Assembly: GCF_000949455.1 (NCBI RefSeq)
Contig: NZ_JXXK01000033.1
Coordinates: forward strand, 1 to 41,896
Reading direction: 5' to 3'
From: Ruthenibacterium lactatiformans
Lineage (GTDB): Bacteria; Bacillota; Clostridia; Oscillospirales; Ruminococcaceae
Length of the DNA: 41,896 nt
Numbering within the stretch: the first letter of the stretch is position 1; every line of letters begins with the position of its first letter. Below are positions 7,825-16,891 of the stretch, in pieces. The position numbers and the translations under genes are program-made. The notes beneath the pieces were generated by a model. It ran no database searches. It had not been told where the DNA came from and worked only from the letters and a program-made list of their open reading frames with translations.

Positions 7825-7980
7825 GCGTTTGTCCGTTTGCACGCCGGCAAAACGCCCGCCAACGTGTCTTTCGCGCGCCCGTGCGGAGAAACGCTGCGGT
7901 TCCCAAAGAAGATACGCCCGGAGACGTGTTTCGACACGGTCAAAAACGGTTCGGCGTCGAAAACTTTCACAGAAAAAGGG

Positions 7981-8009
7981 TTGATTTTTACAGGGACGCC
8001 CCTTATAAT
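7981..8009 (+). promoter_or_regulatory. Promoter of mraZ / dcw cluster
   Basis: TTGATT, 17-nt spacer, consensus TATAAT; the predicted start is at about 8016, immediately before the MraZ repeats. Confidence 0.85.
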
Positions 8010-8019
8010 TGAAACAGAA

Positions 8020-8049
8020 GTGGGGTAAAGTGGGTAAAAGTGGGGAAAC
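8020..8049 (+). promoter_or_regulatory. MraZ operator: three 10-bp-spaced TGGGN repeats
   Basis: GTGGGGTAAA, GTGGGTAAAA and GTGGGGAAAC are three direct repeats at exact 10-bp spacing, beginning 11 nt after the -10 box. MraZ is known to bind TGGGN repeats spaced one helical turn apart and repress its own operon, so this is very likely the autoregulatory site. Confidence 0.85.
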
Positions 8050-8081
8050 TCCCCCATGTGCCGGGAAGGTGGTGGCTGGAA

Positions 8082-8501
8082 ATGCTGATCGGCGAGTACA
8101 GCTATGCCATCGACGACAAGGGGAGGCTCAATTTCCCGCCCAAATTCCGCGAGGCCATGGGCGGCACTTTCATCGTCACCCGCTGGCTGGACGACTGTCT
8201 GGTGGCGTTTCCGGAAGACGAATGGGAGCGCATTTCCGCACTTCTGTCCGAAAAAAGCATGGTGAAATCCCGTGACGTGCAGCGCTTTCTGTACGCCACC
8301 GCCGTGGAGGCGTCGCCGGACAAGCAGGGGCGCATCCTGCTGCCCGCCAACCTGCGCCAGCATGCGAAGCTGGAAAAGGACGTTACGGTCATCGGCGTGG
8401 GCCGCCATGCCGAGATATGGAACACGCAGGCCTGGCAGCAGATGAACGAGCGCCTGCGCAGCGGGCCCATCGCCGCCGCCATGGAAGAATTGGAGTTTTA
8501 A
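8082..8501 (+). CDS. mraZ: Transcriptional regulator MraZ
   Basis: A 139-aa AbrB-like DNA-binding protein with the two SpoVT-AbrB repeats of MraZ: GEYSYAIDDKGRLNFPPKFREAM at the N-terminus and EASPDKQGRILLPANLRQHA in the middle. The family forms ring-shaped oligomers and binds the TGGGN repeats found just upstream, so it should control the dcw cluster. I chose the ATG reading MLIGEYSYAID because it fits the family start; a longer frame from 8040 would run through the operator. It is the first gene of the cluster and ends 3 nt before rsmH. Confidence 0.95.
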   Translation: MLIGEYSYAIDDKGRLNFPPKFREAMGGTFIVTRWLDDCLVAFPEDEWERISALLSEKSMVKSRDVQRFLYATAVEASPDKQGRILLPANLRQHAKLEKDVTVIGVGRHAEIWNTQAWQQMNERLRSGPIAAAMEELEF

Positions 8502-8504
8502 GCC

Positions 8505-9428
8505 ATGAGTTTTCATCACATCCCTGTCCTCCTCGCGGAATGCATCGACGGCCTTGCCATCCGGCCGGACGGCATTTATCTCGACGGCACCGCGGGCGGG
8601 GCAGGGCATTCAAAAGAGATCGCCGCGCGCCTCACGACCGGCCGCCTCATCGCGCTGGACCAGGACCCCGACGCCGTGGCCGCCGCGTCGCAGCGCCTGG
8701 AAGGGCTGCCCGCCACGGTGGTGCAGAGCAATTTCCGCTATGCGGACCGGGCGCTGGCCCAGCTTGGCGTGGACGGGCTGGACGGCGTGCTGCTGGACCT
8801 GGGGGTTTCCTCACACCAGCTGGACGAGGTCTCGCGCGGCTTTTCGTATCAGGGCGACGCGCCGCTGGACATGCGCATGAGCCAGAGCGGCCCCACGGCC
8901 GCCGACCTTGTGAACACCGCCTCCCGCGCGGAATTGTGCCGTATCCTCAAGGAATACGGCGAGGAGCCGTATGCCTGGCAGATCGCCGGGAAGATCGAAA
9001 GCGCCCGCGCCGCCGCGCCCATTGAAACGACGGCGCAGCTGGTGCAGGCCGTCGCCTCGGCGCTGCCGCCCGCGGTGCGCCGCAAGGACAAAAACCCCGC
9101 GCGCCGCACCTTCCAGGCGCTGCGCATCGCCGTGAACGGTGAGCTGGACGCACTGAGCGAAGGGCTGGACGTGCTGTTTGCCGCACTGAAGCCGGGCGGG
9201 CGCATGTGCGTCATCACGTTCCATTCCCTGGAGGACAGGCTCGTCAAGCAGCGGTTCCGCCAGTGGGCCACGGCCTGCACCTGCCCGCCGGAGTTCCCGG
9301 TGTGCGTATGCGGCGGGAAGGCCAGGGCAAAGCTCATTACCAAAAAGCCCGTTGAGGCAGCCGCCGGGGAACAGGCGGAAAACCGCCGTGCGCGCAGCGC
9401 AAAGCTGCGCATACTGGAAAAGCTGTAA
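8505..9428 (+). CDS. rsmH: 16S rRNA (cytosine-1402-N4)-methyltransferase RsmH (MraW)
   Basis: A 307-aa S-adenosylmethionine-dependent methyltransferase that modifies C1402 in the 16S rRNA decoding centre. Visible features are the family start HHIPVLLAECIDGL, the SAM-binding loop DGTAGGAGHSKEI, LDLGVSSHQLDEVSRGFSY, NPARRTFQALRIAVNGEL and the C-terminal signature HSLEDRLVKQRF. Length is typical. It starts 3 nt after mraZ and is co-transcribed. A repeat element lies between its end and ftsL. Confidence 0.96.
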   Translation: MSFHHIPVLLAECIDGLAIRPDGIYLDGTAGGAGHSKEIAARLTTGRLIALDQDPDAVAAASQRLEGLPATVVQSNFRYADRALAQLGVDGLDGVLLDLGVSSHQLDEVSRGFSYQGDAPLDMRMSQSGPTAADLVNTASRAELCRILKEYGEEPYAWQIAGKIESARAAAPIETTAQLVQAVASALPPAVRRKDKNPARRTFQALRIAVNGELDALSEGLDVLFAALKPGGRMCVITFHSLEDRLVKQRFRQWATACTCPPEFPVCVCGGKARAKLITKKPVEAAAGEQAENRRARSAKLRILEKL

Positions 9429-9456
9429 CGCGGCCGGGGCCGCATTGCATATTTGA

Positions 9457-9628
9457 GGCAACGCCGCACAATTCACGGCTGAAGCCTTAAGCGCCGCCTC
9501 GCTTGCAGATTTTTCGGCAGCCGTCACAAAAATGCTCGCGAATACACAAAGTATTCGCTGCGCTTTTTGTTTAACCTGCCAAAAAACCGGCCGGCGCGAT
9601 TCGACGCTTAGAATTGTACGGTATTGCC
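9457..9628 (+). repeat. MITE-like foldback element, copy A
   Basis: A 172-bp non-coding element with terminal inverted repeats starting GGCAACGCCGCACAATTC and ending GAATTGTACGGTATTGCC, flanked on both sides by the 4-bp duplication TTGA (9453-9456 and 9629-9632). The halves are imperfectly complementary along the whole length, with a central hairpin around GCGAATAC/GTATTCGC. It fills the gap between rsmH and ftsL and would be transcribed as part of the operon. It is the same family as copies at 15542 and 25990. Confidence 0.9.
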
Positions 9629-9659
9629 TTGAAACAAAAAAGAAAGGAGAGAGGACGCC

Positions 9660-10133
9660 ATGCAGACGAATGCAGCGTACGACCTTGAGCGGTTCGCTCC
9701 GCGGGAGCAAAAGCCGCGTCTGCGCGTGGCCGGGCAGCCAAAGCCCAAACGGGGGCTGGCGCGGTACAATTTAAAATGGATCAAAGCCGTGGCGTTCGCT
9801 TCCGTGTTTCTGGCGCTGGTTTGCAGCGTGCTGTACTCGCAGGTGCAGTCCACTGAGCTTTCGGCCCAGATCCGCACGCAGGAGGACACCCTGGCCGACC
9901 TTCAGAGCGAATATACATACCTGTCCAATGAGATGGAAATGAAAACAAACCTTTCGGCGGTGCAGGAATATGCAACGAATACGCTGAAAATGGTAAAGAT
10001 GGACCGCTCACAGGTGACGTATGTGACCACCGGGCAGGAGAACAAGGTGGAGCGCTCGGACACCGGGCTGGCCCGCCTGGCGGGCGAGATATCGCAGACG
10101 GTGGCCAGCTTTATGGAATACCTCACGCCCTGA
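9660..10133 (+). CDS. ftsL: Cell-division protein FtsL-like
   Basis: A 157-aa bitopic membrane protein. It has a basic cytoplasmic segment (residues 1-40), one transmembrane helix (about 42-60, AVAFASVFLALVCSVLYSQV) and an extracytoplasmic coiled coil (about 62-110) with leucine heptads. This architecture and the position between rsmH and the division penicillin-binding protein match FtsL, which with DivIC and FtsQ activates septal synthesis. FtsL sequences diverge strongly, so the call rests on topology and context. An AGAAAGGAGAG ribosome-binding site precedes the ATG. The tail beyond residue 115 is unassigned. Confidence 0.85.
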   Translation: MQTNAAYDLERFAPREQKPRLRVAGQPKPKRGLARYNLKWIKAVAFASVFLALVCSVLYSQVQSTELSAQIRTQEDTLADLQSEYTYLSNEMEMKTNLSAVQEYATNTLKMVKMDRSQVTYVTTGQENKVERSDTGLARLAGEISQTVASFMEYLTP

Positions 10134-10278
10134 ATCAATAAGTATTATCACCGCCTTTCTTCCTCTGCCGAGCCGTTCGTGCGGGAAAAGCCGGTGATAA
10201 TTCTTTTTATGCCCGCGTTCGACCGTTTGCGCGGCTGGCCCGCGCCCCTTGACAACAGCGATATCCCGGGAGGCAGAG

Positions 10279-12627
10279 ATGAAAAAACAGCCGGAACACA
10301 ATCGAAAGAACGTACCGCCGCAGGACACGGCGAAGGCGCCCAAGAGCGCGGTGTCCCGCAGCATGCGCACGCGCGCCATCGTGCTGGCCGCGCTGTTCGT
10401 GCTGGTGGGCTTTGGGGCCGTTGTATACAACCTGTACCAGCTTCAAATCGTGCAGCACGACGAACTGGCCGCCCGCGCCGAAAACCAGCAGCTTGCGGAC
10501 GAGACCATCACGCCCAACCGCGGCGTTATCTACGATTCCGATATGAAGGTGCTGGCCCGCAGCAACAAGGTGTGGACGGTGGTCGCCTCGCCCCGGGACA
10601 TGGCCAAAAGCGGCACGAATATCAACGACGTTGCCGTAAAGCTGGCCGAGCTGCTGGAGCTGGACGCCCAGAGTATTTTGGAAAAGCTTCAGAAGAGCGA
10701 AAGCAACTATCAGCTCATCAAGCGGCAGATCGAAAAGCCGGTGGCGGACGCCATCACGGCCTGGATCACCGAGTATAACGCATCGGACAAGGGAAAAGAT
10801 ACTCCTGTCGCGGGCATCAGCCTGGTGCAGGACGCGAAGCGTTATTATCCCTACCAGACGCTGGCCTCCACGATCATCGGCTTTGTGAACGCGGACGGCG
10901 ACGGCGTGCTGGGCATCGAGAGCTATTACAACGATACGCTCAAGGGCACCGCCGGGCGCGTGGTGGGCATGAAGAACGCCTGGGGGTACGATTTGCCAAA
11001 CGGCACCTACGAGGCGGCCTATGACGCCGAGGACGGCAACGGCCTGGTGCTGACGCTGAACGCCAGCATCCAGAGCACATTGGAAAAATACCTGCAGAAC
11101 GCCGTGGACCAGTATCATGTGGAAAACCGTGCGGTGGGCATCGTGATGGACGTGAACACGGGGGCGATCCTGGCCATGGCGACGATGCCGGACTACAACC
11201 TGCAGGACCCTTACACCATTGCGGACGAGGCGCTGGCGGCACAGATCGCGGCCATTGCGGATGAAAACGAACGGGCGGACGCGAAATATACCGCGCAGTG
11301 GGCGCAATGGCGCAACAAGGCGGTGGCCGACCTGTACTACCCCGGCTCGGTGTTCAAGGTCATCACGGCTTCGGCCGCGCTGGACTCCGGCGCGGCGAAC
11401 CTGAACACCTCGTACACCTGCAAGGGCTCCATCACCGTGGCGGGCCGCACCATGCGGTGCGCGCACACCAACCACGGCACGCTGGACTTCTTCGGCGGCC
11501 TGGACGGCTCGTGCAACCCCTACTATGTCACGCTGGGGCAGATGATGGGGGCGGAGACGTTCTGCAATTATATGCAGGCCTTCGGCTTCTACGAGAAAAC
11601 GGGCGTCGACATGGACGACGAGGGAACGACACAGTACGTCCCGCTGGAAAGAATGGGGCCCGTGGAGCTGGCCTCCTCCGCCTTCGGCCAGACGACGTCC
11701 ACCACGCCCATCCAGATGATCACAGCAGCCTGCGCCGTCATCAACGGCGGATATCTGGTACAGCCGCACGTGGTGAAGCAGGTGCTGGACGCGGACGGGA
11801 ATATCGTTGAAAACGTGGAGCCGGAAGTGAAGCGGCAGGTGCTCTCGGCCGAGACCAGCGCCACCATGCGCGAGCTGCTGACGAGAAGCGTAAATATGAC
11901 GGCTGCGGACGGCAAGACGCTGATCGGCGGCAACAAGACGGGCTACGTGGCCGGCTATAAGGCGGGCGGCAAATCCGGCACCAGCCAGCGCAAGCAGGCG
12001 CTGTCGGACGAAGAGCAGACCTATTATTCCTCTTACTGGGGCTTCGCGCCCGGGGACGACCCGCAGATCGCGGTGCTGGTGATGCTGGACACGCCGCACG
12101 ACGAACAGGGAACCTATTACGGCGGCCGTCTGGCCGCGCCCGTGGTGCAAAGTGTGCTGGACGAGGCGCTCCAGACGCTGGGGGTGCCCAAGGAGTACAC
12201 CGAGGCGGAGCTGGCAAAGGTGGAGACGGCGGTGCCCAACGTGGTGGGCTCCAGTGTGAACGCCGCCGCCGGCAAGCTGCGCGAATCCGGCTTCAATGTG
12301 GACATCGAGCGCGCCACAGGCGATACCGTTCTGTATCAGTACCCGGCGGCGGGCACCATCGTGCCGCGCCAGTCCACGATCATCCTGTATTCGGAGGACC
12401 GCTCCGAGAGCGGCGGCGACCTTGTCACGGTGCCGAACCTGACGGATATGAGCTACGACGCGGCGTGCGCCACGCTGAAATCGCTGGGTCTGAACGTCAG
12501 CGAAAAGGGCGTGACGGGCGGCGGCAGCACCATCGTGGTCACAGAGCAGGACATTGCGGCCGATACGCAGGTGGAGATCGGGTCTGTCATCGAGGTGACG
12601 TTCCACGATACCACCGTTCTGGATTAA
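10279..12627 (+). CDS. Division/sporulation transpeptidase (FtsI/SpoVD type) with two PASTA domains
   Basis: A 782-aa class B penicillin-binding protein that cross-links septal peptidoglycan. Domains in order: basic cytoplasmic end, transmembrane helix at about residues 35-55, dimerisation domain with ITPNRGVIYDSD, the transpeptidase domain, and two C-terminal PASTA repeats (about 652-705 and 715-778). The three catalytic motifs are present: SVFK (Ser357), SCN (Ser411-Asn413) and KSGT (Lys565-Thr568). I start at ATG 10279, preceded by GGGAGG, rather than a TTG 30 nt earlier. PASTA repeats occur in both SpoVD (spore cortex) and division PBPs; being the only such gene in the cluster, it may be the vegetative enzyme, but the sequence cannot decide. 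Confidence 0.93.
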   Translation: MKKQPEHNRKNVPPQDTAKAPKSAVSRSMRTRAIVLAALFVLVGFGAVVYNLYQLQIVQHDELAARAENQQLADETITPNRGVIYDSDMKVLARSNKVWTVVASPRDMAKSGTNINDVAVKLAELLELDAQSILEKLQKSESNYQLIKRQIEKPVADAITAWITEYNASDKGKDTPVAGISLVQDAKRYYPYQTLASTIIGFVNADGDGVLGIESYYNDTLKGTAGRVVGMKNAWGYDLPNGTYEAAYDAEDGNGLVLTLNASIQSTLEKYLQNAVDQYHVENRAVGIVMDVNTGAILAMATMPDYNLQDPYTIADEALAAQIAAIADENERADAKYTAQWAQWRNKAVADLYYPGSVFKVITASAALDSGAANLNTSYTCKGSITVAGRTMRCAHTNHGTLDFFGGLDGSCNPYYVTLGQMMGAETFCNYMQAFGFYEKTGVDMDDEGTTQYVPLERMGPVELASSAFGQTTSTTPIQMITAACAVINGGYLVQPHVVKQVLDADGNIVENVEPEVKRQVLSAETSATMRELLTRSVNMTAADGKTLIGGNKTGYVAGYKAGGKSGTSQRKQALSDEEQTYYSSYWGFAPGDDPQIAVLVMLDTPHDEQGTYYGGRLAAPVVQSVLDEALQTLGVPKEYTEAELAKVETAVPNVVGSSVNAAAGKLRESGFNVDIERATGDTVLYQYPAAGTIVPRQSTIILYSEDRSESGGDLVTVPNLTDMSYDAACATLKSLGLNVSEKGVTGGGSTIVVTEQDIAADTQVEIGSVIEVTFHDTTVLD

Positions 12628-12682
12628 CAGGCCGCGTCAGGGCGGCGGGCCGCGCGGCGCGGCACGAAAGGGGAGTGCATCC

Positions 12683-14131
12683 ATGGAGTTACAGGTATTG
12701 TTCAGCGGCGTGCCGTATACCGGCACGCTGCCGCAGGGCGAGGCGGTGCTCGTTACGCAGGATTCCCGCCGGGCCTGCCCGGGCGCGGTGTTCGTGTGCG
12801 CCAGGGGCATGACGACCGACGGGCACGACCACGCGCGCAAGGCGCTGGAGGCGGGCGCCGTGTGCATCGTCACCGAGCGTCCGCTGGGCCTGCCCGGCGA
12901 GGTGCAGGTGGCCTCCGGCCGCAAGGCATACGCGCAGCTGTGCCAGAATTTTTTCGGCCGTCCCGCCGAAAAGCTGCGGCTGGTGGCCGTCACGGGCACC
13001 AACGGAAAAACCACCGTCACCACGCTCATCAAGCAGACGCTGGAGCAGGCGGGCTGCAAAGCGGGGCTCATTGGCACCATCCACACCGAGATCGACGCCA
13101 TGGACGTGCCCGCAAAATATACCACGCCCGAGCCGTGGGACCTGAACGCGCTGTTCAGCCGCATGGTGCTGGCGGGCTGCACGTTCGCGGTAATGGAAGC
13201 CAGCAGCCAGGCGCTGGACCAGCTGCGGCTGTGGGGCCTTACCTTTGAGGTGGGCGTGTTCACGAACCTGACGCAGGATCATCTGGATTATCACAAGACC
13301 TTTGAAAACTATTTCGCCGCGAAGAAAAGCCTGTTCAGCCAGGTGAAGCACATGGTGGTGAACCTGGACGACAGCTACGGCCGCCGCCTGCTGGACGAGG
13401 TGCAGGGGCCGGAGCGCATCACCTTTTCCGCAGGCGACGACGCGGCGGATTACACCGCCCGCAACATCCGGCTCTCGGCCTCGGGCGTGAAGTTCGAGAT
13501 GGTGGGCCGCGGCTTCATCCAGCGCATCGATTTCCCCATGCCCGGGGATTACTCGGTGCACAACGCGCTGGCGGCGGCCGCCGCGGCCATTGCGCTGGGC
13601 ATCCCCGCGCGGGACGCCGCGGCCGCGCTTTCGGCCTCCCGCGGGGTGCGCGGCCGGTGCGAGGTGCTGTATCACGGCGCGTTCACCATCCTGTGCGACT
13701 ATGCCCACACGGGCGACGCCATTGAAAAGGTGCTCGCGGGCGTTGCGCCTTTCGTGGAGGGGCGGCTGGTGGTGCTGTATGGCTGCGCGGGCGAGCGCGA
13801 TGCAAAAAAACGCCCGCTGATGAGCGAAGCCGTGGTGAAATATGCTGATTTTGCAGTTTTAACGTCGGATAATCCCCGCAAGGAAGATCCTTGTGCTATA
13901 ATAAAGGACGCCGAGCCGGTGCTGGCCGCTTCGGGCAAGCCGTACATCGTGGAGGTGGAGCGGCGCACGGCTGTGAACCGGGCGCTGGATATGCTGCGCC
14001 CGGGCGATGTGCTGGCGCTGTGCGGAAAGGGCCACGAGGATTACCAGGTCATCGACGGGGTGACCCTTTACCTGGACGAACACAGGATCGTCCGCGAGTG
14101 GCTGGAGCGCAAAGGGCTGGACAAAGCCTGA
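12683..14131 (+). CDS. murE: UDP-MurNAc-tripeptide ligase MurE (meso-diaminopimelate-adding)
   Basis: A 482-aa ATP-dependent Mur ligase that adds the third residue of the peptidoglycan stem peptide. Visible are the N-terminal UDP-binding domain (QDSRRACPGAVFVCARG), the P-loop GTNGKTTVTTLIKQ, TPEPWDLNALF, EASSQALDQLRL and the C-terminal DNPRKEDP. The DNPR motif is the family marker for meso-diaminopimelate specificity, as against lysine. The ATG lies 6 nt after GGGGAG. It sits 55 nt downstream of the PBP gene and 38 nt upstream of murF. The cytoplasmic enzyme works before MurF. Confidence 0.96.
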   Translation: MELQVLFSGVPYTGTLPQGEAVLVTQDSRRACPGAVFVCARGMTTDGHDHARKALEAGAVCIVTERPLGLPGEVQVASGRKAYAQLCQNFFGRPAEKLRLVAVTGTNGKTTVTTLIKQTLEQAGCKAGLIGTIHTEIDAMDVPAKYTTPEPWDLNALFSRMVLAGCTFAVMEASSQALDQLRLWGLTFEVGVFTNLTQDHLDYHKTFENYFAAKKSLFSQVKHMVVNLDDSYGRRLLDEVQGPERITFSAGDDAADYTARNIRLSASGVKFEMVGRGFIQRIDFPMPGDYSVHNALAAAAAAIALGIPARDAAAALSASRGVRGRCEVLYHGAFTILCDYAHTGDAIEKVLAGVAPFVEGRLVVLYGCAGERDAKKRPLMSEAVVKYADFAVLTSDNPRKEDPCAIIKDAEPVLAASGKPYIVEVERRTAVNRALDMLRPGDVLALCGKGHEDYQVIDGVTLYLDEHRIVREWLERKGLDKA

Positions 14132-14169
14132 CGCCGCCCGGCGAGTATTCAGAGCATGGAGGATTGTAT

Positions 14170-15540
14170 ATGCAGCCTGTTTTGTCGAGTGTGCTGCTGC
14201 GGGGGCTGGGCGCCCTGGCAGGGGACCCGGAGATCGCGTCGGTGGTGACGGACAGCCGGGAGGCCGGGCCGGGGAGCCTGTTCGTGTGCATCCGGGGCGA
14301 GCGCGTGGACGGCCACGATTACGCGCTCCGGGCGCTGGAGGCCGGAGCGGCGGGCGTTGTGGTGCAGCGCCCGGTGCCGGGCGTGCCGCCGGAGAAATGC
14401 GTGCAGGTGCCGGACGCGCTGGATGCGATGATCCGGCTGGGCGCGAACTACCGCGCGCTGTACAGCCCGCTGCTGGCGGGCGTGACGGGCAGCGTGGGCA
14501 AAACGACGACAAAAGAGTTCTGTTACGCGGTATTTTCGGCTTTCGGCAAAACGCTCAGGACACAGGGGAACCAGAACAACGAGATCGGCATGCCGAACAC
14601 GCTGTTCCGCCTGGACAAAAGCGTGGAGTACGCCGTGGTGGAGATGGGCATGCAGGGCCTGGGCGAGATCCGGAAGCTGACGCTGGCGGCAAAGCCTGCG
14701 GGCGCTGTCATCACCTGCATCGGGCGCTCCCATCTGGAGCAGCTGGGCACGCGGGAAAATATCCTCAGGGCAAAGCTGGAGATCTGCGAGGGGCTGCCGC
14801 AGGGCGCGCCGCTGGTGGTGAACGGCGACGACGATTATCTGCCCGGCGCGGCCGTCCGGCCGGACCTTGAGAAGGTGCTGTTCGCCGTTGAAAACCCGGA
14901 CGCGGACGTGCGGGCGCTGGATATCGTTTCCGGGGCGGAGGGCACGCGGTTCACCATCGCGGACAAGGCGCACGGAAGCCTGCCCGCGTATATCCCGGCC
15001 ATGGGCCTGCACAATGTGCGCAACGCGCTTTCGGCTTATGCGCTGGCCACGCGCCTGGGCCTTGCACCGGCCGCTGCGGCCGCGGCGCTGGCGAATTATC
15101 AAACGACGGGCCACCGCCAGCATGTGGTGGAGCACGGCGGCGTGACGGTCATCGAGGACTGCTACAACGCGAACCCCGACAGCATGCGCGCCGCGCTGCT
15201 GACGCTGAAGGAATATCCTGTCCGGGGACGGAGGGTCGCGGTGCTGGGCGATATGTTCGAGCTGGGCGCCATCACCCGGCAGGCTCACGCCGAGGTGGGC
15301 GCGCTGGCGGCGCGCTGCGGTGTGGACCTGCTGCTGACCGTGGGCGGGGCCATGCGGACCGGCCGCGACAGCGCCGCCGCACTGGGCGCGAACGCGGTGC
15401 ATTGCAGGGACAAGGACGAAGCGCTGGCCCGCCTTACGGCGTACTGCCGCCCGGGCGACGCGGTTTTGGTGAAGGCCAGCCACGGCATGGCGTTCGAGAC
15501 GATTCTGGACGGGTTTTACAAAGCCGTGCCCAGGGATTAA
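14170..15540 (+). CDS. murF: UDP-MurNAc-pentapeptide synthetase MurF
   Basis: A 456-aa Mur ligase that adds D-Ala-D-Ala to the UDP-MurNAc tripeptide. The N-terminal domain shows VVTDSREAGPGSLFVCIRGERVDGHDY, the central domain has the P-loop GVTGSVGKTTTKEF and the MurF-type TQGNQNNEIGMPNTLF, and the C-terminal domain has EDCYNANPDSMRAAL and LGDMFELG. I start at ATG 14170, which has GGAGG 9 nt upstream; the frame is open further upstream but overlaps murE. The stop codon is directly against a repeat element: its TAA is part of the 4 nt at the insertion boundary. Confidence 0.96.
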   Translation: MQPVLSSVLLRGLGALAGDPEIASVVTDSREAGPGSLFVCIRGERVDGHDYALRALEAGAAGVVVQRPVPGVPPEKCVQVPDALDAMIRLGANYRALYSPLLAGVTGSVGKTTTKEFCYAVFSAFGKTLRTQGNQNNEIGMPNTLFRLDKSVEYAVVEMGMQGLGEIRKLTLAAKPAGAVITCIGRSHLEQLGTRENILRAKLEICEGLPQGAPLVVNGDDDYLPGAAVRPDLEKVLFAVENPDADVRALDIVSGAEGTRFTIADKAHGSLPAYIPAMGLHNVRNALSAYALATRLGLAPAAAAAALANYQTTGHRQHVVEHGGVTVIEDCYNANPDSMRAALLTLKEYPVRGRRVAVLGDMFELGAITRQAHAEVGALAARCGVDLLLTVGGAMRTGRDSAAALGANAVHCRDKDEALARLTAYCRPGDAVLVKASHGMAFETILDGFYKAVPRD

Positions 15541-15541
15541 A

Positions 15542-15714
15542 GGCAGCACCGCACAATTCATGGCTGACGCCTTAAGTGTCGCCCCGCTTGCATATTTTCC
15601 GGCAGTTGTCACAAAAAGCCTCGCAAATGCGCAAAGTATTCGCTGCGTTTTTTGTTTAAACTGCCAAAAAAATCTGCCGGCGCGATTCAACACCTGGGAT
15701 TGTGCGGCATTGCC
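15542..15714 (+). repeat. MITE-like foldback element, copy B
   Basis: 173 bp in the same orientation as copy A. Ends are GGCAGCACCGCACAATTC and GGATTGTGCGGCATTGCC. The flanks TAAA (15538-15541) and TGAA (15715-15718) match in three of four bases. The left flank contains the murF stop codon. The element occupies most of the murF-mraY gap. Confidence 0.88.
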
Positions 15715-15811
15715 TGAAAATAAAAGAAAGCCGGGTGCCCAGCGGAAAGACCGTGCGCATCGGGCCGGGACGCGGCGCGGCCGCGCAAAAATTACCGGGA
15801 GCGTGTAAATT

Positions 15812-16825
15812 ATGGAAAAATATGCCCTTATGGCGGCGGCCTTCGGCGCGCTGGCGATCACAGCGGCCTCCGGCCTGCTGATCATCCCCGCGCTGCGCAG
15901 GCTTCACTTCGGCCAGACCATCAAGGAGATCGGCCCCACCTGGCACCAGGGCAAAAACGGCACGCCTACCATGGGCGGTTTGACGTTTTACCTGGGTGTC
16001 CTTGTGGGCGTGGTGCTGGGCTATACGGTTCTGGCGCTCAGCGTGCCCAGCCTGCTGGGGGGCTGGCTTTCCGGCACCAGCGTCTCGCTGTTCATCGGCG
16101 TGCTGACGGCTTACGCCTTCGGCCTGGTGGGCTTTGTGGACGACTATATCAAGGTGGTGAAAAAGCGCAACCTGGGCCTGATGGCGCGCTATAAGATCGT
16201 GGCGCAGGTGCTCATCACCGGGGCGTACCTTTCCTCGCTGTATCTCAACGGAACGCTGTCCACCATCGTGACGCTGCCGCTGCTGGGCGCGGTGGACTTC
16301 GGCTGGTTCTTTTACGTCCTCTCGTTCCTCCTCATCATCGGCATGGTGAACGCCGTCAACCTGACGGACGGCATCGACGGGCTGGCGTCCAGCGTCACCT
16401 TTGTTGTAATGATGGGCTTCATGTTTATCGCCAGCCTTTTGGGAAACACTACCATGGCGCTGTTTGCCGCGGCCGTGGCGGGCGGCTGCGCGGGCTTCCT
16501 TGCGTGGAACTTTTACCCGGCCAAAACGTTTATGGGCGATACGGGCAGTATGTTCCTGGGGGGCGCGGTGGTGGCCGTGGCTTACGGCATCGGCCGGCCG
16601 GAGCTGCTCCTTTTCATGGGTGTTATCTACCTGATCGAGGCGTTCAGCGTGATGCTGCAGGTAACATATTTCAAGCTGACCCACGGCAAGCGTATTTTTA
16701 AAATGAGCCCCATCCACCACCACTTTGAAATGTGCGGGTGGAGCGAGGTGAAGATCGTCTCCGTGTTCAGCTTCATCACGCTGGTGGGCGTGGTGCTGGG
16801 CGGTATTTTTGTCTACGTATCCTGA
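15812..16825 (+). CDS. mraY: Phospho-N-acetylmuramoyl-pentapeptide transferase MraY
   Basis: A 337-aa polytopic membrane enzyme that transfers phospho-MurNAc-pentapeptide to undecaprenyl phosphate, making lipid I. Family motifs are present: GTPTMGGLTF in the first loop, FVDDYIKVVKKRNLGL with the catalytic-site Asp pair, AVNLTDGIDGLA, FMGDTGSMFLGG and the histidine motif SPIHHHFE near the C-terminus. About ten hydrophobic segments are visible. It follows murF across copy B; in many Firmicutes murD comes next, but here ftsW does. Confidence 0.96.
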   Translation: MEKYALMAAAFGALAITAASGLLIIPALRRLHFGQTIKEIGPTWHQGKNGTPTMGGLTFYLGVLVGVVLGYTVLALSVPSLLGGWLSGTSVSLFIGVLTAYAFGLVGFVDDYIKVVKKRNLGLMARYKIVAQVLITGAYLSSLYLNGTLSTIVTLPLLGAVDFGWFFYVLSFLLIIGMVNAVNLTDGIDGLASSVTFVVMMGFMFIASLLGNTTMALFAAAVAGGCAGFLAWNFYPAKTFMGDTGSMFLGGAVVAVAYGIGRPELLLFMGVIYLIEAFSVMLQVTYFKLTHGKRIFKMSPIHHHFEMCGWSEVKIVSVFSFITLVGVVLGGIFVYVS

Positions 16826-16891
16826 TTCCCCAATAAGCAGCCTGTGCCGATGCGGCCGGCGCGGGCAATTTTGTATCTTCGGAGGTTCCCG

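Noticed and set aside
9457..9628. Repeat element A as a transcription terminator
   Set aside because: It folds back strongly but lacks a T run following a GC-rich stem, and the same sequence occurs at two other sites with target duplications, which fits a mobile repeat better.
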